Of a DNA stretch of 5,762 nucleotides, positions 5,140 to 5,762 are shown piece after piece. The stretch covers positions 1 to 5,762 of the forward strand of contig CALARM010000918.1 of NCBI GenBank assembly GCA_937888925.1, written 5' to 3'. Below the pieces are notes generated by a model that was not told the origin of the DNA, did not search any database, and worked only from the letters and a program-made list of their open reading frames with translations. Every line of letters begins with the position of its first letter. Position 1 is the first letter of the stretch. The position numbers were made by a program, and so were the translations under genes. This DNA is from an uncultured Synergistia bacterium. GTDB lineage: Bacteria > Eremiobacterota > SpSt-956 > JAKJGF01.

Positions 5140-5762
5140 ATGTCTATCAAAATAGAAAACCTTTATTATACTTATTTGAAAGATACACCTTTTCAGGTTG
5201 AAGCTCTCAGGGGGATTAATCTTGAAATAGAAAAGGGAGAATTTATCGGTCTCGTAGGTCATACAGGATGCGGTAAATCTACTTTGATTCAGCATTTTAA
5301 CGGATTATTGAAACCTTCTTCAGGAAAAGTTTTTGTAGACGGAACAGATATTTTTGCAAAAAAGGTGAATATGCAAAAAATTCGCGCTCTTGTAGGACTC
5401 CTTTTTCAATATCCGGAACATCAGCTATTCGAAGAAACAGTTTATGAAGATATTGCTTTCGGACCAAAAAATTTCGGTGTTCCAGATAAAGACATAGAAG
5501 GCAGAGTAAAGCATGCTATGGCGTCTGCCGGTATGTCTTATGAGGAACTTAAAGACCGGTCTCCTTTTACTTTAAGCGGCGGAGAAAAAAGGAAAACTGC
5601 CATTGCAGGAGTACTTGCAACAGAACCTGAATATATTATCCTTGATGAGCCTACGGCAGGTCTTGACCCTGAAAGCCGTGATAATATACTCTCAGGTATT
5701 AAAGAATTACATACAAAATATAAGAAAACTGTTATACTTGTCACACATGATATGAATCAGGT
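5140..5762 (+). CDS. ecfA2: Energy-coupling factor transporter ATPase, EcfA2 type (3' end beyond window)
   Basis: This is the ATP-binding subunit of an ECF-type importer, which on the cytoplasmic face powers uptake of vitamins or metal ions through EcfT and a substrate-binding S component. The visible 207 residues hold Walker A GHTGCGKST (40-48), Q-loop FQYPEHQLFEETV (89-101, Gln90), signature LSGGEKRK (145-152), Walker B YIILDE (165-170, catalytic Glu170), D-loop AGLDP (173-177) and the switch His203 in VTHDM. The QYPEHQLFEE block is typical of EcfA2, whereas EcfA1 usually has QNPDNQ. An in-frame TAG at 5119-5121 limits the start, and ATG 5140 is the only standard start that keeps the N-terminal strand SIKIENLYYTY. 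The ribosome site is weak. The last roughly 70-80 residues lie outside the window. No ecfA1 lies upstream, so partners must be downstream or elsewhere. The substrate cannot be inferred. Confidence 0.93.
   Translation, partial: MSIKIENLYYTYLKDTPFQVEALRGINLEIEKGEFIGLVGHTGCGKSTLIQHFNGLLKPSSGKVFVDGTDIFAKKVNMQKIRALVGLLFQYPEHQLFEETVYEDIAFGPKNFGVPDKDIEGRVKHAMASAGMSYEELKDRSPFTLSGGEKRKTAIAGVLATEPEYIILDEPTAGLDPESRDNILSGIKELHTKYKKTVILVTHDMNQ

Noticed and set aside
5092..5295. Minus-strand open frame of 67 codons
   Set aside because: It overlaps the N-terminal part of the ATPase gene on the other strand, including Walker A; no family resemblance.
5538..5744. Minus-strand open frame of 68 codons
   Set aside because: Antisense to the signature and Walker B region of the ATPase.

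Overview
This is a 5.8 kb window of AT-rich bacterial DNA. It holds three protein genes, two of them cut by the window edges, and a repeat-rich non-coding stretch of about 930 bp with a decayed recombinase tail. The phylum cannot be fixed from the sequence. Strong AAGGAG ribosome sites, sigma-70-like promoters, a lipoprotein, a soluble multi-PAS histidine kinase and an ECF-type transporter ATPase indicate a bacterium. The ECF ATPase and the Cys-rich GAF domain are types I associate with anaerobes, which is only a weak hint.

Positions 1-2155 (minus strand) encode the first 718 residues of a soluble sensor histidine kinase: a Cys-rich GAF domain, three PAS domains, HisKA with His615, and the very start of the ATPase domain. 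Upstream of it on the same strand, 2201-4210 encodes a 669-residue lipoprotein with beta-rich extracytoplasmic domains and three tandem copies of a roughly 100-residue repeat that I do not recognise. The two genes are 45 bp apart, share the same ribosome-site context (ATAAGGAGAAT) and have no visible terminator between them. A good promoter at 4328-4356 precedes the lipoprotein gene, so they probably form one operon: a surface lipoprotein followed by a cytoplasmic kinase.

Positions 4211-5139 separate this operon from a divergent gene. The stretch contains the lipoprotein promoter and leader and a 188-bp foldback element with 17-bp terminal inverted repeats (4388-4575) built around tandem GTGAAAA/TATTCAC heptamers. 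It also contains a smaller related foldback (4627-4681), the frameshifted C-terminal tail of what looks like a large serine recombinase (about 4740-5026), a perfect-consensus sigma-70 promoter (4701-4728) inside that debris, and a further inverted repeat (5023-5061). It looks like a scar of mobile-element activity.

Positions 5140-5762 (plus strand) begin an ECF transporter ATPase of the EcfA2 type, with every nucleotide-binding motif present. It runs off the right edge. No ecfA1 precedes it. The most unusual items are the layered foldback elements, the recombinase remnant with its embedded promoter, the triple repeat in the lipoprotein and the seven-cysteine GAF domain.
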